The notes: generated from the letters alone by a model not told the origin. Counted from the stretch's first letter, positions 7,466 through 15,819 are shown. The stretch: 39,117 bases of DNA from Planctomycetota bacterium (GCA_021808105.1 JAKBCC010000025.1:1-39117), one strand, 5' to 3'. Numbers and translations: made by a program.

Positions 7466-7818
7466 GCCGTAGGAGTTTAGGATGTAGGAGTTAGGAGTTA
7501 GAATGTTTTGGAAGCGCTGGCGCTTCGGGGCATTTAACATTTCGCATCTGGCATTTTTTTGTGAAAGCGTTGGGCGGCTATTTTGCTGGCTGCGCGCTTC
7601 GGCAACCTACGTTCCCCCTCCTGCACGCTACCGCCGGCCGAGCCGGCGGCTTTGTGAAGTAACACCTGTCCCCTTGTAACCTGGAACCTGGAATTGAGTA
7701 TCTCGCATTTGGCATCCGGCATCTTCTTCTAACTCCTAACTCCTAACTCCTAACTCCCGCCTTCCCGTTTTTCCCCTGTAACCTGTAACCTGTAACCTGT
7801 AACCTTTCGGGCACGGCG
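7466..7818. repeat. Intergenic arrays with 7-bp period
   Basis: This 350-bp gap has no gene. It holds several low-complexity blocks, each with a period of seven bases: GGAGTTA-type units at 7470-7501 and, in inverse orientation, four TAACTCC units at 7729-7757; four CCTGTAA units at 7775-7806 with degenerate AACCTGG units near 7678-7694; and GCATNNN units near 7540-7560 and 7704-7724. Between them are two hairpins, GAAGCGC/GCGCTTC (about 7512-7527, possibly the terminator of the upstream gene) and CCGCCGGC/GCCGGCGG (7631-7649). The outer GGAGTTA and TAACTCC blocks are inverted relative to each other. Apparent short frames here are products of the repeats. Confidence 0.8.
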
Positions 7819-8541
7819 TCAGGGTTTGCGGGCACCGAAGGCGGCGAAAGGGCCGTTTTTATGCAGGATTTCGGGATCTGAAAAGCCAACTTCGGATAGA
7901 AGTTGAATCTGCCAGAGCAGGGGCTTTGGCGTATCTTCTGCTTCAATATAACTGAAGACCGAGTCGCGGTATTTTTCGCCGGCCTCGCCGCCGCCTTTAA
8001 GTCCGGAGAGATAGTCCCCATAGCGCCGCCACATAGCTTGCTGCACAGGTGGCGAAGAGTGTTCGACCATATCAAAAATCCAGAATGATCCGCCGGGGCG
8101 CAGCCAGCGGAATACGGAGGCAAATACCTGGTGCCACTGCTGATCAGTTCGTAAATGATGCAGCACCGCCGCCGCCAGAACTATATCAAAACTTTCCGGG
8201 GCAAATTGTGCGTCACGCACATCATGCTGCAGGGTTGTCACCACGCCGGTGGTGGCCGCACTGATGCGCTGGCGCGCACGGTCCAGCATAGGCTGGCTTA
8301 AATCCATCAACGTGCAATGAAGATTGGGAAGTTTTTGCAAAAGTTTAAGCGTGTAATTTCCCGCACCGCACCCAATATCCAGTACACTTCGTGCCTGCGG
8401 CGTAACCGCCGCGGCCGCAGTAGTAACTAATTCCAGACAAAGCGGCGCATCCATAGTAGCCGACTGCCCCGTTTCCAAATTACTGAATCGCTCAACCTCG
8501 TTATCAAACCGTCCGCGGATTTCGTCAACCGTGGATTTCAT
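7819..8541 (-). CDS. Class I SAM methyltransferase (CmoA-like)
   Basis: This 240-residue protein has the full class I fold. Motif I is VLDIGCGAGNYTL (53-65), followed by LMDLSQPMLDRARQR, an acidic HDVRD (motif II) and AAAVLHHL (motif III region). The start MKSTVDEIRGRFDNEVERFSNLETGQ and the YRDSVFSYIEAEDTPKPLLWQIQLLSEVGF segment resemble the tRNA (carboxy-S-adenosyl-methionine)-dependent CmoA branch and its generic relatives. No cmoB neighbour is present, so the substrate is uncertain. GGAG lies eight bases before the ATG. Downstream (lower coordinates) it runs into the heptamer-repeat region. It is divergent from the membrane-protein gene, and about 110 bp separate the two starts. Confidence 0.82.
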   Translation of the reverse strand: MKSTVDEIRGRFDNEVERFSNLETGQSATMDAPLCLELVTTAAAAVTPQARSVLDIGCGAGNYTLKLLQKLPNLHCTLMDLSQPMLDRARQRISAATTGVVTTLQHDVRDAQFAPESFDIVLAAAVLHHLRTDQQWHQVFASVFRWLRPGGSFWIFDMVEHSSPPVQQAMWRRYGDYLSGLKGGGEAGEKYRDSVFSYIEAEDTPKPLLWQIQLLSEVGFSDPEILHKNGPFAAFGARKP

Positions 8542-8652
8542 TTCTTCAACTCCATATGTTACTACCGGATTCTAGAGGTGCAGCAGGGTGGTTGCAACTT
8601 GAGACTATGCGTTATTATGCCCCAGTGAAAAGATCGTTTGTTTTGGAGCGGC

Positions 8653-9135
8653 ATGATGGCGGTGATGATGGGTTTACCGATTGCGGTGGGATATGCGGTG
8701 CGGTTGGCGGAAGGGTTGCAGAACTTTTTTCCCTGGCTGACCAATATTGATTGCCGGGTGCTGTATCTGCATCCGGTGCTGGTCAATTTTGTGGCGGCGT
8801 GCGTGCCGGTGTCGCTGGCGTTTGATATTGGCAGCCGCCTATTTAAACGCGAAGCGTTCCGGGCGGTTGGGGCGTGGAATATGGTGGTCGCGGCGTTGTT
8901 TGTACCGCTGGTCGTATTCTTCGGTTGGCTTTATTGGGGCAGCAATGATGATGGCAAATCCATGGCTATTCATTTCTGGCTGGGAAACTCGCTGGCTATT
9001 GTCATAATCGGCTTGGCGATCTGGCGGTGGCGACTGTATGCCAAATCCCGCCCGGCCAGTGCGCTTTATCTGGTGGTGACATCCATCACGCTGGTGGCGC
9101 TGGCCATTCAGGGGCATATCGGTGGAAGCCAGTAG
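8653..9135 (+). CDS. DUF2231-like integral membrane protein
   Basis: This is a small membrane protein of about 160 residues with four predicted helices. The phrase LHPVLVNFVAACVPVSLAFD, the IHFWLGNSLAI segment and the C-terminal ALAIQGHIGGS match the DUF2231 pattern (LHP near helix 2, a His-containing helix 3, GG near the end). Conserved histidines suggest a heme- or metal-binding membrane protein, but the family has no established function. The start was chosen at ATG 8653 (8656 is equally possible) because GGAG lies four to seven bases upstream. A TTG at 8638 would add five residues. Confidence 0.7.
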   Translation: MMAVMMGLPIAVGYAVRLAEGLQNFFPWLTNIDCRVLYLHPVLVNFVAACVPVSLAFDIGSRLFKREAFRAVGAWNMVVAALFVPLVVFFGWLYWGSNDDGKSMAIHFWLGNSLAIVIIGLAIWRWRLYAKSRPASALYLVVTSITLVALAIQGHIGGSQ

Positions 9136-9137
9136 CG

Positions 9138-9157
9138 AATCGGGCTGCGGCCCGATT
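9138..9157. terminator. Hairpin between convergent genes
   Basis: AATCGGGC-TGCG-GCCCGATT is a perfect 8-bp stem. It lies just after the DUF2231-like gene and 40 bp beyond the end of the convergent zinc-ribbon gene. No strong T-tract follows on either side, so it is probably a weak bidirectional terminator. Confidence 0.45.
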
Positions 9158-9195
9158 AGAGCAGGAGTTTTGAGAGAGTAGAGAGTAGAAAGGCT

Positions 9196-9429
9196 TTATG
9201 CATAGACTGCGTACGCTTCAAGCGGGACTTTGCGCCATAATTCCGGCTCGGGCATCTGGGCCGCCAGCATATCCCGCAATTCCTGAGCGTGCTGGGCCTG
9301 AAAGCAGGACGCACAGTAGTAGTTGCCTACGGAATCCCGGGTGCGTAATTTTCCGGCGACGTTCAAGCCGCATTGGCAGCACACTTTGGTTACGCGACCG
9401 TTTAACGCTGATGTGTTAAGGCTTACCAT
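9196..9429 (-). CDS. Small zinc-ribbon protein
   Basis: This 77-residue protein has two CxxC knuckles, VCCQCGLNVAGK (about 17-20) and YYCASC (about 38-41), spaced as in a single treble-clef or zinc-ribbon domain. The C-terminal half is mostly helical with conserved-looking aromatics (LWRKVPLEAYAVYA). No family name is recognised. It could be a nucleic-acid-binding or protein-interaction module. AAGGAGAGAGAAG precedes the ATG. A promoter (TTGGAA-17-TATAAG on the minus strand) lies upstream. It is divergent from metG. Confidence 0.72.
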   Translation of the reverse strand: MVSLNTSALNGRVTKVCCQCGLNVAGKLRTRDSVGNYYCASCFQAQHAQELRDMLAAQMPEPELWRKVPLEAYAVYA

Positions 9430-9473
9430 CTTCTCTCTCCTTAAAGTTACTGAACCGAACCGAACTGTCTTAA

Positions 9474-9502
9474 CTTATAGTTCCAACTTTAACAATTTCC
9501 AA
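9474..9502 (-). promoter_or_regulatory. Candidate promoter of the zinc-ribbon gene
   Basis: Read on the minus strand: TTGGAA (9502-9497), a 17-bp spacer and TATAAG (9479-9474). It lies about 45 bp before the start codon. Confidence 0.5.
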
Positions 9503-9613
9503 GAAAAATTCCTCGATTTTTCAGGTATCGGACGGTACCGGATTTCCGATAACACAACGGTGTGATAAAAAGACGTTAGAATACCGATATTTACATCCGC
9601 GTTGGAGATTGAC

Positions 9614-11647
9614 ATGGCGGCGGCAAAACGAAATATACTGGTTACCTCGGCGTTACCCTACGCCAATGGGGCCATTCATATCGGGCATCTGGTGGAATAC
9701 ATTCAGACCGACATCTGGGTTCGCTTTCAGCGACTGATGGGAAATCGTGTGGTGTATCTTTGCGGCGACGATGCTCATGGCACGCCCATTATGCTGCGTG
9801 CGCGCAGTGAAGGCCTGGCACCGGAACAATTTATCGCGCGGATGAACCAGGAGCATCGCGAGGATTTTGCCCGGTTTGGCGTACAGTTTGATTGCTATTA
9901 CTCCACACATTCGCCGGAAAATGAGGCGCTCTGCTATTTGTTTTATGAACGGCTGAAGGCCGGCGGCCATATTGTGCATCGGGATGTTGAGCAGTTTTTT
10001 GACCCGGTGGAAAATATTTTTCTGCCCGATCGCTTTATCCGCGGGCAATGTCCGAATTGCAAAGCACCGGATCAATATGGTGATTCCTGCGAAGTTTGCG
10101 GCAAGCATTACAACCCTACAGATCTGATTAATCCCAAAAGTGCCGTCAGCGGAGCGGCACCGGAACGCCGTTCCAGTCGGCATTTCTTTTTGCGCCTGGA
10201 GGATTTTCGTGACCAGCTTCTGGCCCTGATGCGCGGCGGGCTGGTGGATTCCGGGGTGGCTAATAAACTGGAGGAATGGTTCGGCAAGGAATTAAAGGAT
10301 TGGGATATTTCCCGCGATGCGCCTTTTTTCGGATTTCCAATTCCCTCCGAACAGAATAAATATTTTTATAACTGGCTGGACGCCCCCATTGGGTATCTGG
10401 CGGCCCTGGCGAAGAATCTCGGCGGCTCCGCCGCGGATGCTGAAGAATATTGGAAAATGGATGATCTGGAAGTGTACCACTTTATTGGCAAGGATATTAT
10501 CTATTTCCACGCCTTATTCTGGCCCGCCATGCTCATGGGTGCGGGCCTTAAGCCGCCGACAAAATTATGCGTGCATGGACATTTGACCATCAATGGCGAA
10601 AAAATGTCCAAGAGCCGGGGCACATTTATTAACGCGGCCCAATATGCCCGTCACCTGGATGCCCAGTGGCTGCGGTATTATTTTGCCACGCGGCTGTCGG
10701 CATCGCCGGCGGACATCGACTTGAGCTTTGAGGATTTTTGCAACCGCGTCAACAGCGAACTGGTGGGCAAACTGGCGAATCTTATCAGCCGGGCGGCACC
10801 GATCTTAACGCGCTTGCTGGAAGGCCGCACCGGAATCGTAACGGTCGATGCGTTGCCGGTGCTCAATGAATTCCGCAATGCGGAATCGCAGATTGCGCTG
10901 GATTATGACCAGCGGAACTTTGCGGCGGTAACGCGGCGGATTTGTGCTCTGGCGGACAGGGCGAATAAATTTGTGGAAGAACAGGCCCCGTGGGCGCTGG
11001 TGAAAACGGATGAAGAAGCGGCGCGGGGCGTTTTAACGGCTGCTCTGGAATGCGGGCGGATCTTGATGATTTATCTTAAGCCCATTGTGCCCGATATGGC
11101 AGCGCGTGTGGAGAAATGCCTGAATATCCGCCCGCAATCCTGGCGTGATATACAAAACTCCATGGAATCCCATGTAATTAACCCATTTGAACATTTAACC
11201 CCACGTGTTGAAGAAAGGAAAATCCAAGCCATGCTTGAGGAGAATAAGGACAATACAACCGCTGCGGCAGCGCCGGCCATTCCGGCGACGCCGGCAATCC
11301 CTGAGGAACCGCTGGCTCCGGAATGCAGCATTGAACAGTTTTCCGCGGTGGATTTGCGCGTCGGGCGGGTGATCCATGCCGAAGCCATTGAGGCCACCGA
11401 TAAACTCATGAAGGTGGAAATTGACGCCGGCCCCCTGGGCAAGCGCACCGTTCTGGCGGGTATTAAAAAGGCCTGCACGCCGGAAGAACTTACCGGACGA
11501 CTGGTGATATTCTGCGCCAATCTGGCACCGCGAAAAATGAAATTCGGCACCAGTGAAGGAATGATTCTGGCCAGCGGGCCGGGCGGTAAGGATGTGTTTT
11601 TGTTATCGGTTGATCAGCGGGCCACGCCGGGCCAGCGTGTTCATTAA
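9614..11647 (+). CDS. metG: Methionine--tRNA ligase
   Basis: This enzyme charges initiator and elongator tRNA(Met) with methionine in the cytoplasm. The class I signatures are clear: HIGH at 22-25 (ANGAIHIGHLVEY) and KMSKS at 330-334. A zinc knuckle CPNC-CEVC uses C146, C149, C159 and C162. After the anticodon-binding helical domain there is an Ala/Pro-rich linker, then a C-terminal EMAPII/Arc1p-type tRNA-binding domain (about 573-677, FSAVDLRVGRVIHAE to the end) that promotes dimerisation and tRNA binding. The long MetG2-like form with the fused C-terminal domain is typical for the family. ATG 9614 is preferred because GGAG lies six bases upstream. A TTG at 9602 overlaps that RBS. Confidence 0.96.
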   Translation: MAAAKRNILVTSALPYANGAIHIGHLVEYIQTDIWVRFQRLMGNRVVYLCGDDAHGTPIMLRARSEGLAPEQFIARMNQEHREDFARFGVQFDCYYSTHSPENEALCYLFYERLKAGGHIVHRDVEQFFDPVENIFLPDRFIRGQCPNCKAPDQYGDSCEVCGKHYNPTDLINPKSAVSGAAPERRSSRHFFLRLEDFRDQLLALMRGGLVDSGVANKLEEWFGKELKDWDISRDAPFFGFPIPSEQNKYFYNWLDAPIGYLAALAKNLGGSAADAEEYWKMDDLEVYHFIGKDIIYFHALFWPAMLMGAGLKPPTKLCVHGHLTINGEKMSKSRGTFINAAQYARHLDAQWLRYYFATRLSASPADIDLSFEDFCNRVNSELVGKLANLISRAAPILTRLLEGRTGIVTVDALPVLNEFRNAESQIALDYDQRNFAAVTRRICALADRANKFVEEQAPWALVKTDEEAARGVLTAALECGRILMIYLKPIVPDMAARVEKCLNIRPQSWRDIQNSMESHVINPFEHLTPRVEERKIQAMLEENKDNTTAAAAPAIPATPAIPEEPLAPECSIEQFSAVDLRVGRVIHAEAIEATDKLMKVEIDAGPLGKRTVLAGIKKACTPEELTGRLVIFCANLAPRKMKFGTSEGMILASGPGGKDVFLLSVDQRATPGQRVH

Positions 11648-11794
11648 ACCCTTCCGTATTTCTGAACAATTCCGCCCCGATTGCCGACTAGACCATATAA
11701 TCCTCGGCCGGAGGACTGGCGGAGTCGCACCGGGCGTTGAGGGCCGCTGGCCGGACGTGGACGGTGGCGATGTTATTTAGCAAACGGGGTATTT
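11648..11794. other. Intergenic region after metG
   Basis: A TATAAT hexamer (11696-11701) followed by a small hairpin CCTC-GGCCG-GAGG (11702-11714) could start a short leader for the downstream Gfo/Idh-like gene. No good -35 box is seen at the right distance. Nothing else is evident. Confidence 0.25.
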
Positions 11795-12808
11795 GTGGCC
11801 GTGGCATGTGCGATTGTCGGACTTGATCCGATCCAGAAGGACTGGATTGAGGCATTAAAACAGGCCCATGGAACTGACTGGTTCAAGATTGTGGTCGTCG
11901 GCGAACGCAATTTGTCCTTAGCGCGGGAAGTGGGACAAATTTTTGATGTCCCTTTTTATGGCGACCTGCGAAGGATGCTGCTGGAAACCACCCCGCAAAT
12001 GGTGCTTCTGGACCGCCCCGCCGACATGTCACTGGATTTTGTTGAAGCCTGCGTCCAGCAGAACATCGGCATACTAAGCGTCGGGCCGCCGGTGCAAACG
12101 CTGGAAGAAGCCCACCGCTTAAGTATTCATCTGGAACCCAAAACGCACTTGCTCTATACCGCTCCCCGATTTTCCGGATCGTGGGGATATGGCCAGGCTG
12201 AGCAAACCGAAAACTTCTTTCGCGGTGTGCAATTCCTTTCCGGCGACTGGTCCGCCGCCAATCACGCGATTGCACGGGCGCGAAATATTCAGCACGGCGC
12301 GGTGCGGTCGTTATCGGTTCTGGCGTGGGACGCCTTTCGCACGGCGATTGAAATTGTCGGACTGCCCGCAGCGCTGTATGCGTCCATTGACGGCAGCAGC
12401 GGCCAACAGGATAACTTTACCGATGTCACGGGCAATGTCGGCGTGGTGATGAAAACGCTGGAAGGGGCCACGGCAGTCCTGCGGATTTCCGATCAGGAGA
12501 ATGGCTTGAAACGGGAAATTTGCGCTGCCAATCGGGATGGCCGCGTGAAACTTTCCGAATTCAATTACCGCTGGGCATCAAGCCGGGACGAACTGATAGA
12601 AGAAGACTCTACCGCGCCTGCCGCGCACGCGGCACAGGCTCTGATGGAACTGGAAAATTTCTGTCGGCAATTTACCACAGCGTCATCCAGCCACCCGGGC
12701 TGGCCGCACCTGCTGCCGGAAACGGCCGCCATGATGACAGCGATGATCGTTTCTCACCGCACGGGCATGGCTGAATCTCCGCAGCACTTCCGCGGATTGA
12801 ACCGCTAA
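11795..12808 (+). CDS. Gfo/Idh/MocA-like protein lacking nucleotide-binding motifs
   Basis: This 337-residue protein is organised like a Gfo/Idh/MocA oxidoreductase. An N-terminal Rossmann-like half (CAIVGLDPIQKDWIEALKQA, VVGERNLSLAREVGQIFDVP, YGDLRRMLLETTPQMVLLDRP) is followed by a C-terminal alpha/beta half (LSVLAWDAFRTAIEIVGLPA, NVGVVMKTLEGATAVLRISD). The usual GxGxxG is replaced by GLDPIQ and the EKP motif by VGPPVQT, so dinucleotide binding and catalysis are in doubt. Start GTG with a weak RBS. It converges on the CobA-HemD gene with a four-base overlap of stop codons. Substrate unknown. It may be a non-catalytic family member found in Planctomycetota. Confidence 0.62.
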   Translation: MAVACAIVGLDPIQKDWIEALKQAHGTDWFKIVVVGERNLSLAREVGQIFDVPFYGDLRRMLLETTPQMVLLDRPADMSLDFVEACVQQNIGILSVGPPVQTLEEAHRLSIHLEPKTHLLYTAPRFSGSWGYGQAEQTENFFRGVQFLSGDWSAANHAIARARNIQHGAVRSLSVLAWDAFRTAIEIVGLPAALYASIDGSSGQQDNFTDVTGNVGVVMKTLEGATAVLRISDQENGLKREICAANRDGRVKLSEFNYRWASSRDELIEEDSTAPAAHAAQALMELENFCRQFTTASSSHPGWPHLLPETAAMMTAMIVSHRTGMAESPQHFRGLNR

Positions 12809-14472
12809 ATCGCGCGATCATTGGTACTGCGAACTGTCTGGTCCAACAAGGTCTTTACCATGCCGGGAATATCATGGTGCGAGGCTTCAAGTGTTGCGGG
12901 CCAGCCAAGCTCAGCCAGGGCCCGGGAAGTCATCGGGCCGATGGAAAGCCGCTGGCATTTTCCAACCGCAGCCCGCAACTCTTCAGGCAACATGGTGAAA
13001 AGATTTTTAGCGGTGCTGGCGCTGGTAAAGGTTATCCAGTTGACTGTGCCGTTTCGCAGGGCTTCCATCGCATTTTCCGGTAAGCTCCTGGGAATGCGCG
13101 TCTGGTAAATCGGTACATCTTCCACCCTCGCACCGGCATTGCGCAGCATCTGCACCAGTGCCGGACGGGCGATTTCCGCGCGCAAAAGCAAAAAGCGGCA
13201 CCCGCTTAAATTCAATGTTGCCGGGTCCGTTTCTTTGGTGTGATCAGTACGACCGAAATAACTGATCAGTTCCCCGGCGAGTTCTTCACTTATGGCATCC
13301 TGGGAAACAATTTCCGGGATAATGCCGATCTCCTCTAACGCATCCGCTGTGGCCGGCCCAATAGCCGCAACGCAGGCCGCAAAATCACGCGCGTCCATGT
13401 CCAACGCGATCATAGCCTGCTGCGTCGCATACACGCCATTGGCACTGGTGAACACCACGCAGTCGTAATCGCCCATGGTTTCAACGGCCTCCAAAGCCGC
13501 CGGGCGGTCCGTAGGCTTGGTTATTTCGATGGTCGGAGCCTCAATAACCCGTGCCCCCAGGTCGCGCAGTTGATTACCAAGTTCACTGGCCTGCTGCCGC
13601 GTGCGGGTGACGAGAATGGTTTGACCAAAAAGCGGGCGCGTTTCAAACCAGTTTATCTGATCGCGAACGGACACCACCTTGCCGATGATGGTGATGGCGG
13701 GGGCCTTAATTGCCGCTTTTTGCGCTAGCTGCGCAATCGTTTTCACCGTGCCGGTGATGGTTTGCTGTTCGGGATATGTGCCCATGCGCACCACTGCCGC
13801 CGGGGTGTCAGCATTCAAGCCGTAGGCTATAAGGCGTTGGGTAATATTGGGCAGATTTTTCACACCCATATAAAACACCAGCGTGCCTCCGAGCTTAGCC
13901 AGGGCCGGATAGTTCACGTTTGCCACTTCATCCTCGACATCCGCGGCCGGTGATTTATCGGATGACTCCTCCTGCTGATGCCCGGTGATAAATGTGACCG
14001 TACCGGTAAAATCCCGGTGCGTGACCGGGATACCGGCATACGCCGGCCCGGCAATGCCCGCAGTGATACCGGGGATAATTTGAAACGGTATCCCAGCCTC
14101 GGCCAGGGCCTGGGCTTCTTCGCCACCGCGACCGAAAACAAATGGATCCCCCCCTTTTAGCCGCACAACGCGCCGGATCGAGTCATCTGGCTGAAGCATA
14201 AATTCCCGGCACTTTTGCACCATAAGTGCGGTGATTTCCTGTTGAGTAAGGGTATGTTGACCGGCACGCTTCCCGACATAAATCAGTTCTGCCTCCGGAG
14301 AACAACACGCCAGTAATTCGGGATTGGCCAGAGCGTCGTAAATGACCACATCAGCCACGGCGAGTGCCCGCGCGCCGGCGATAGTTAATAGCCCGAGATC
14401 ACCAGGACCCGCACCCACAAGGACTGCGACCGGTAACTGGTATTCAGGACTGAAACGGGGGGTCTTTGCCAT
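12805..14472 (-). CDS. cobA-hemD: Uroporphyrinogen-III C-methyltransferase/uroporphyrinogen-III synthase fusion
   Basis: This is a bifunctional tetrapyrrole enzyme of 555 residues. Residues 14 to about 260 are the SUMT (CobA) domain, with VLVGAGPGDLGLLT (17-30), VVRLKGGDPFVFGRGGEEAQ, the PGITAGIAGPAYAGIPVTHR substrate loop, and MGVKNLP. It converts uroporphyrinogen III to precorrin-2 using SAM. Residues from about 285 are HemD (GQTILVTRTRQQASELGNQL, VFTSANGV, WITFTSASTAKNLF), which cyclises hydroxymethylbilane to uroporphyrinogen III. The fusion couples synthesis and methylation toward siroheme or cobalamin. GGAG lies six bases before the ATG. No other heme genes are adjacent. It is downstream of the UPF0173 gene on the same strand, separated by 190 bp and a hairpin. 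Confidence 0.94.
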   Translation of the reverse strand: MAKTPRFSPEYQLPVAVLVGAGPGDLGLLTIAGARALAVADVVIYDALANPELLACCSPEAELIYVGKRAGQHTLTQQEITALMVQKCREFMLQPDDSIRRVVRLKGGDPFVFGRGGEEAQALAEAGIPFQIIPGITAGIAGPAYAGIPVTHRDFTGTVTFITGHQQEESSDKSPAADVEDEVANVNYPALAKLGGTLVFYMGVKNLPNITQRLIAYGLNADTPAAVVRMGTYPEQQTITGTVKTIAQLAQKAAIKAPAITIIGKVVSVRDQINWFETRPLFGQTILVTRTRQQASELGNQLRDLGARVIEAPTIEITKPTDRPAALEAVETMGDYDCVVFTSANGVYATQQAMIALDMDARDFAACVAAIGPATADALEEIGIIPEIVSQDAISEELAGELISYFGRTDHTKETDPATLNLSGCRFLLLRAEIARPALVQMLRNAGARVEDVPIYQTRIPRSLPENAMEALRNGTVNWITFTSASTAKNLFTMLPEELRAAVGKCQRLSIGPMTSRALAELGWPATLEASHHDIPGMVKTLLDQTVRSTNDRAI

Positions 14473-14622
14473 GCGTTACTCCAGCGGGCTAAATCCGAAA
14501 ATATTGAGGACTATTACCTCAGGAAGTGGTATTGGCGCGGAAAAGACAAAAATATTCAAGTGTCAGGCTGATCTTGCCGATGAGGAGGGTGGTCGCAGTT
14601 GCAAGTTTTCCTCCCATAACCT

Positions 14623-14655
14623 GAGCCGCCTGCTGTGCGTTGCAGCAGGCGGCTC
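14623..14655. terminator. Strong hairpin after the UPF0173 gene
   Basis: GAGCCGCCTGCTG and CAGCAGGCGGCTC form a perfect 13-bp stem with a 7-base loop, eight bases beyond the stop codon of the minus-strand hydrolase gene. There is no T-run on the minus side, so termination may be partial. Confidence 0.55.
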
Positions 14656-14663
14656 TATTTACT

Positions 14664-15347
14664 TTACACTAAGTTGAACTCTCCGCCTGCCGTGAGAACC
14701 ACCGGGTTGATCTGCTTTTCCCGCAGGCGCCGGCCAAAAGCGGCACCATCCTGCTTGATGGGGGGGAAGGTATTGTAATGAACCGGCATCACATGCGTTG
14801 CTTTTAGCATTTCGGCCGCGATCAGAGCGTGCTCCGGCCCCATGGTATAGTGATCGCCGATGGGCAAAAATGCTAAATCAATCTTCCATAACTTGCCAAA
14901 CAGGGCCATGTCGCCAAACAGTGCGGTATCACCGGCGAAATAAATCGTTTTCCCGCCGACCTGCAGGATCCAGCCGCCCGGTGCACCGCCCGGGGTACCA
15001 TCCGGAAATGAGCTGGTATGAAGCGCCTGGACCAGCGTCGCCCGGCCAAAGGGAAATTCACAGCCGCCGCCGGTGTTCATGCCGACGGTTTTGAAGCCCC
15101 GGTTCTCGTAATAGGCCGCCATTTCAAAGTTGGCAACAATTATTGCGCTCGTCCGCTTGGCCATGCGTTCAGCATCATCAACATGATCAAAATGGGCGTG
15201 ACTTAGGAAAATAAATTGCGGATCGGGTCGATCCGATTTTACATCCGCCAGAGGGTTGGAATCATAAAAGGGATCGATCTGAATTCGATGTCCGTCGGCA
15301 TGAAGTTCCACATTGGAATGACCGTGATAGATGACCTTTACCGCCAT
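14664..15347 (-). CDS. UPF0173 metallo-beta-lactamase-fold hydrolase
   Basis: This is a cytoplasmic metal-dependent hydrolase of 227 residues. The two-metal site is recognisable: HAHFDHVDD (H50, H52, D54, H55), AGDTALFGDM (Asp near 139) and MPVHYNTFPPIKQD (His near 195). The start MAVKVIYHGHSNVEL and the FPFGRATLVQALHTSSF segment are typical of UPF0173 (YtkL-like) proteins, whose substrates are not established. AAAAGGAG lies just before the ATG. Upstream (higher coordinates) sit a GTTACGC/GCGTAAC palindrome and 69-bp repeat copy B, separating it from the NifU-domain gene. Confidence 0.9.
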   Translation of the reverse strand: MAVKVIYHGHSNVELHADGHRIQIDPFYDSNPLADVKSDRPDPQFIFLSHAHFDHVDDAERMAKRTSAIIVANFEMAAYYENRGFKTVGMNTGGGCEFPFGRATLVQALHTSSFPDGTPGGAPGGWILQVGGKTIYFAGDTALFGDMALFGKLWKIDLAFLPIGDHYTMGPEHALIAAEMLKATHVMPVHYNTFPPIKQDGAAFGRRLREKQINPVVLTAGGEFNLV

Positions 15348-15374
15348 GGTGTGCTCCTTTTAAAAGACGTAAAT

Positions 15375-15390
15375 GTTACGCTCGCGTAAC
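15375..15390. promoter_or_regulatory. Palindrome upstream of the UPF0173 gene
   Basis: GTTACGC-TC-GCGTAAC is a perfect 7-bp inverted repeat, 28 bp before the hydrolase start. It could be an operator or the end of the NifU-domain transcript. No regulator is assigned. Confidence 0.35.
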
Positions 15391-15415
15391 AAAGTGGATT
15401 ATAGGCTCTGCATAA

Positions 15416-15481
15416 AGCACCGTGGTGATAACCCGGTGGTCGGTTGGCGGCACTGGATCAACCACCGGATTCATCATCCGA
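15416..15481. repeat. 69-bp palindromic repeat, copy B
   Basis: It matches copy A through the left arm and loop (AGCACCGTGGTGATAACCCG onward), including five bases of preceding flank (ATAAA). The right arm has one extra base and ends CATCATCCGAT, so the terminal GGTGCT is lost. The right end lies inside the 3' end of the NifU-domain gene and encodes its last seven residues and stop. Confidence 0.8.
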
Positions 15482-15742
15482 TATTACGGCAGTTATCTCA
15501 GGAATGCGTTCGCGTATGTTTTTTTCCAGGCCCAGACGTAGCGTGGCTTGCGAGCTCGGGCAGCCCACACATGCCCCGTGGAAACGCACAGAAACCACTC
15601 CCTTTTCACTTACAGCCAGCAGTTCCACATCACCGCCGTCCCACTGAATCATGGGCCGTAAGCTGTCCAGCACCGCCTGCACACGTTGATTCAACGTCAT
15701 TTGTGGCGTTTGCGCAGCTTGGGAAAGGTTAATGTCCATCAT
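15458..15742 (-). CDS. NifU C-terminal-domain (Nfu-type) Fe-S scaffold protein
   Basis: This is a 94-residue stand-alone NifU domain. Signatures are MIQWDGGDVELL (31-42) and the cluster-binding CVGCPSS (C58, C61), followed by LRLGLEKNIRERIPEI. Such proteins assemble or transfer [4Fe-4S] clusters as dimers. The ATG pair at 15742/15739 is chosen because the domain begins just after it. An upstream in-frame ATG at 15790 would add 16 residues that do not belong to the domain. The last residues (SDDESGG) and stop codon are encoded by repeat copy B. No isc/suf genes are adjacent. Confidence 0.88.
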   Translation of the reverse strand: MMDINLSQAAQTPQMTLNQRVQAVLDSLRPMIQWDGGDVELLAVSEKGVVSVRFHGACVGCPSSQATLRLGLEKNIRERIPEITAVISDDESGG

Positions 15743-15819
15743 CCTACTCACATAAAGAGTATAGGTTAGCCGGAGTTGCGCATCAACCATGCGTCCTACC
15801 CTTTTTCATGGCGAGCGGC

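Noticed and set aside
7534..7722. A minus-strand frame with repeated MPDAKC
   Set aside because: The repeat in the peptide merely reflects GCATNNN heptamer units. It is not a gene.
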